A stretch of 5,024 nt of DNA from positions 1 to 5,024 of the forward strand of contig MIQB01000127.1 of the NCBI GenBank assembly GCA_002890585.1. The letters run 5' to 3'. A program made the translations under genes and the position numbers. Source of the DNA: Tannerella sp. oral taxon 808 (GTDB lineage Bacteria; Bacteroidota; Bacteroidia; Bacteroidales; Tannerellaceae). The notes beneath the pieces are model-generated. The model did not search any database and was not told the origin of the DNA. It saw nothing but the letters and a program-made list of their open reading frames with translations. Below, in pieces: positions 4,738 to 5,024 of the stretch (positions are counted from its first letter, which is position 1; each line of letters starts with the position of its first letter).

Positions 4738-5024
4738 CTAAGCAAAGTCAAGGGCAGCAAGCTGCCATACACACCCACTAATCCATGTGGCTGACACCCA
4801 CCTGAGTTAGGAGGCTCGACCCACCTAAGCTAGGAGGCTATACCATCCTAAGCTATGAGGCCTGACCTTCCTAAGCTACGTGGGGCACCCCACCTAAGCT
4901 ATGAGGCTCGACCTTCCTAAGCTAGGAAGGACACCCCTCCTAAGCTATGTGGGACAGCCACTAAGCTATATGGGTCGAACCATCTAAGCTATATGGGTCG
5001 AACCATCTAAGCTATATGGGCCGA
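4738..5024 (+). repeat. 23-bp tandem repeat array with CTAAGCTA core, running off the window
   Basis: Exact CTAAGCTA cores start at 4825, 4848, 4871, 4894, 4917, 4940, 4961, 4984 and 5007. The period is 23 bp apart from one 21-bp step (4940 to 4961). A diverged unit (CTGAGTTA) starts at 4802, a weaker one (CTAATCCA) at 4778, and a stray CTAAGCA at 4738. The last three units are nearly identical, the first ones most diverged. A period of 23 places the TAA of each core in every frame in turn, so the array cannot be coding. The array has no spacers of CRISPR kind. A small separate hairpin, GGCAGC-AA-GCTGCC, lies at 4753-4766 before the regular units. Confidence 0.93.

Noticed and set aside
4970..5006. 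GGGTCGAACC resembling the T arm of a tRNA.
   Set aside because: It recurs with the 23-bp period and has no acceptor, D or anticodon arms around it.
4778..5024. CRISPR array
   Set aside because: The 23-bp period leaves no room for spacers: only an 8-bp core is constant, the rest varies by paired changes, and no cas gene is present.

Overview
The window looks like chromosomal DNA of a GC-rich member of the Bacteroidota, most likely Bacteroidales. Supporting signs are two lipoproteins with the family's typical signal peptides, a candidate TAnnTTTG-type promoter, general absence of Shine-Dalgarno sequences, GC-rich third codon positions, and AT-rich intergenic strings built from TTAATCATTG. The exact genus cannot be fixed from the sequence alone.

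Layout. Positions 1-342 are the 3' end of a group II intron: the last 82 codons of its reverse transcriptase/maturase, then clear domains V and VI ending at about 342. After a 157-nt spacer with a candidate promoter comes a lipoprotein with an LEA14/WHy-like domain (500-1087). Next are a small heat-shock protein (1254-1685, with a strong ribosome binding site), a large intergenic hairpin, a thiol peroxidase (tpx, start uncertain) and, 6 nt later, a short-chain dehydrogenase (2428-3153). The last two probably form an operon. Hsp20 and Tpx suggest a stress-protection neighbourhood, but a shared function is only inferred.

From 3154 to about 3757 there is no credible gene. This stretch holds two adjacent composite repeat elements. 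Each is bounded by inverted copies of a two-hairpin, GC-rich module whose stems vary in a compensatory way. A second lipoprotein (3758-4384, possibly PsbP/DcrB-like) follows, flanked by 24-bp AT-rich direct repeats. From 4385 to the end there is again no gene: a strong intrinsic terminator (4593-4642), a fragment of the GC-rich repeat family, and a 23-bp tandem array that runs off the window. The array keeps the core CTAAGCTA while its flanking arms change in matched pairs.

The most unusual content is therefore non-coding: the composite two-hairpin elements and the 23-bp array. Both show internal covariation that points to selection or copying of a folded structure. No new protein-coding system is evident.
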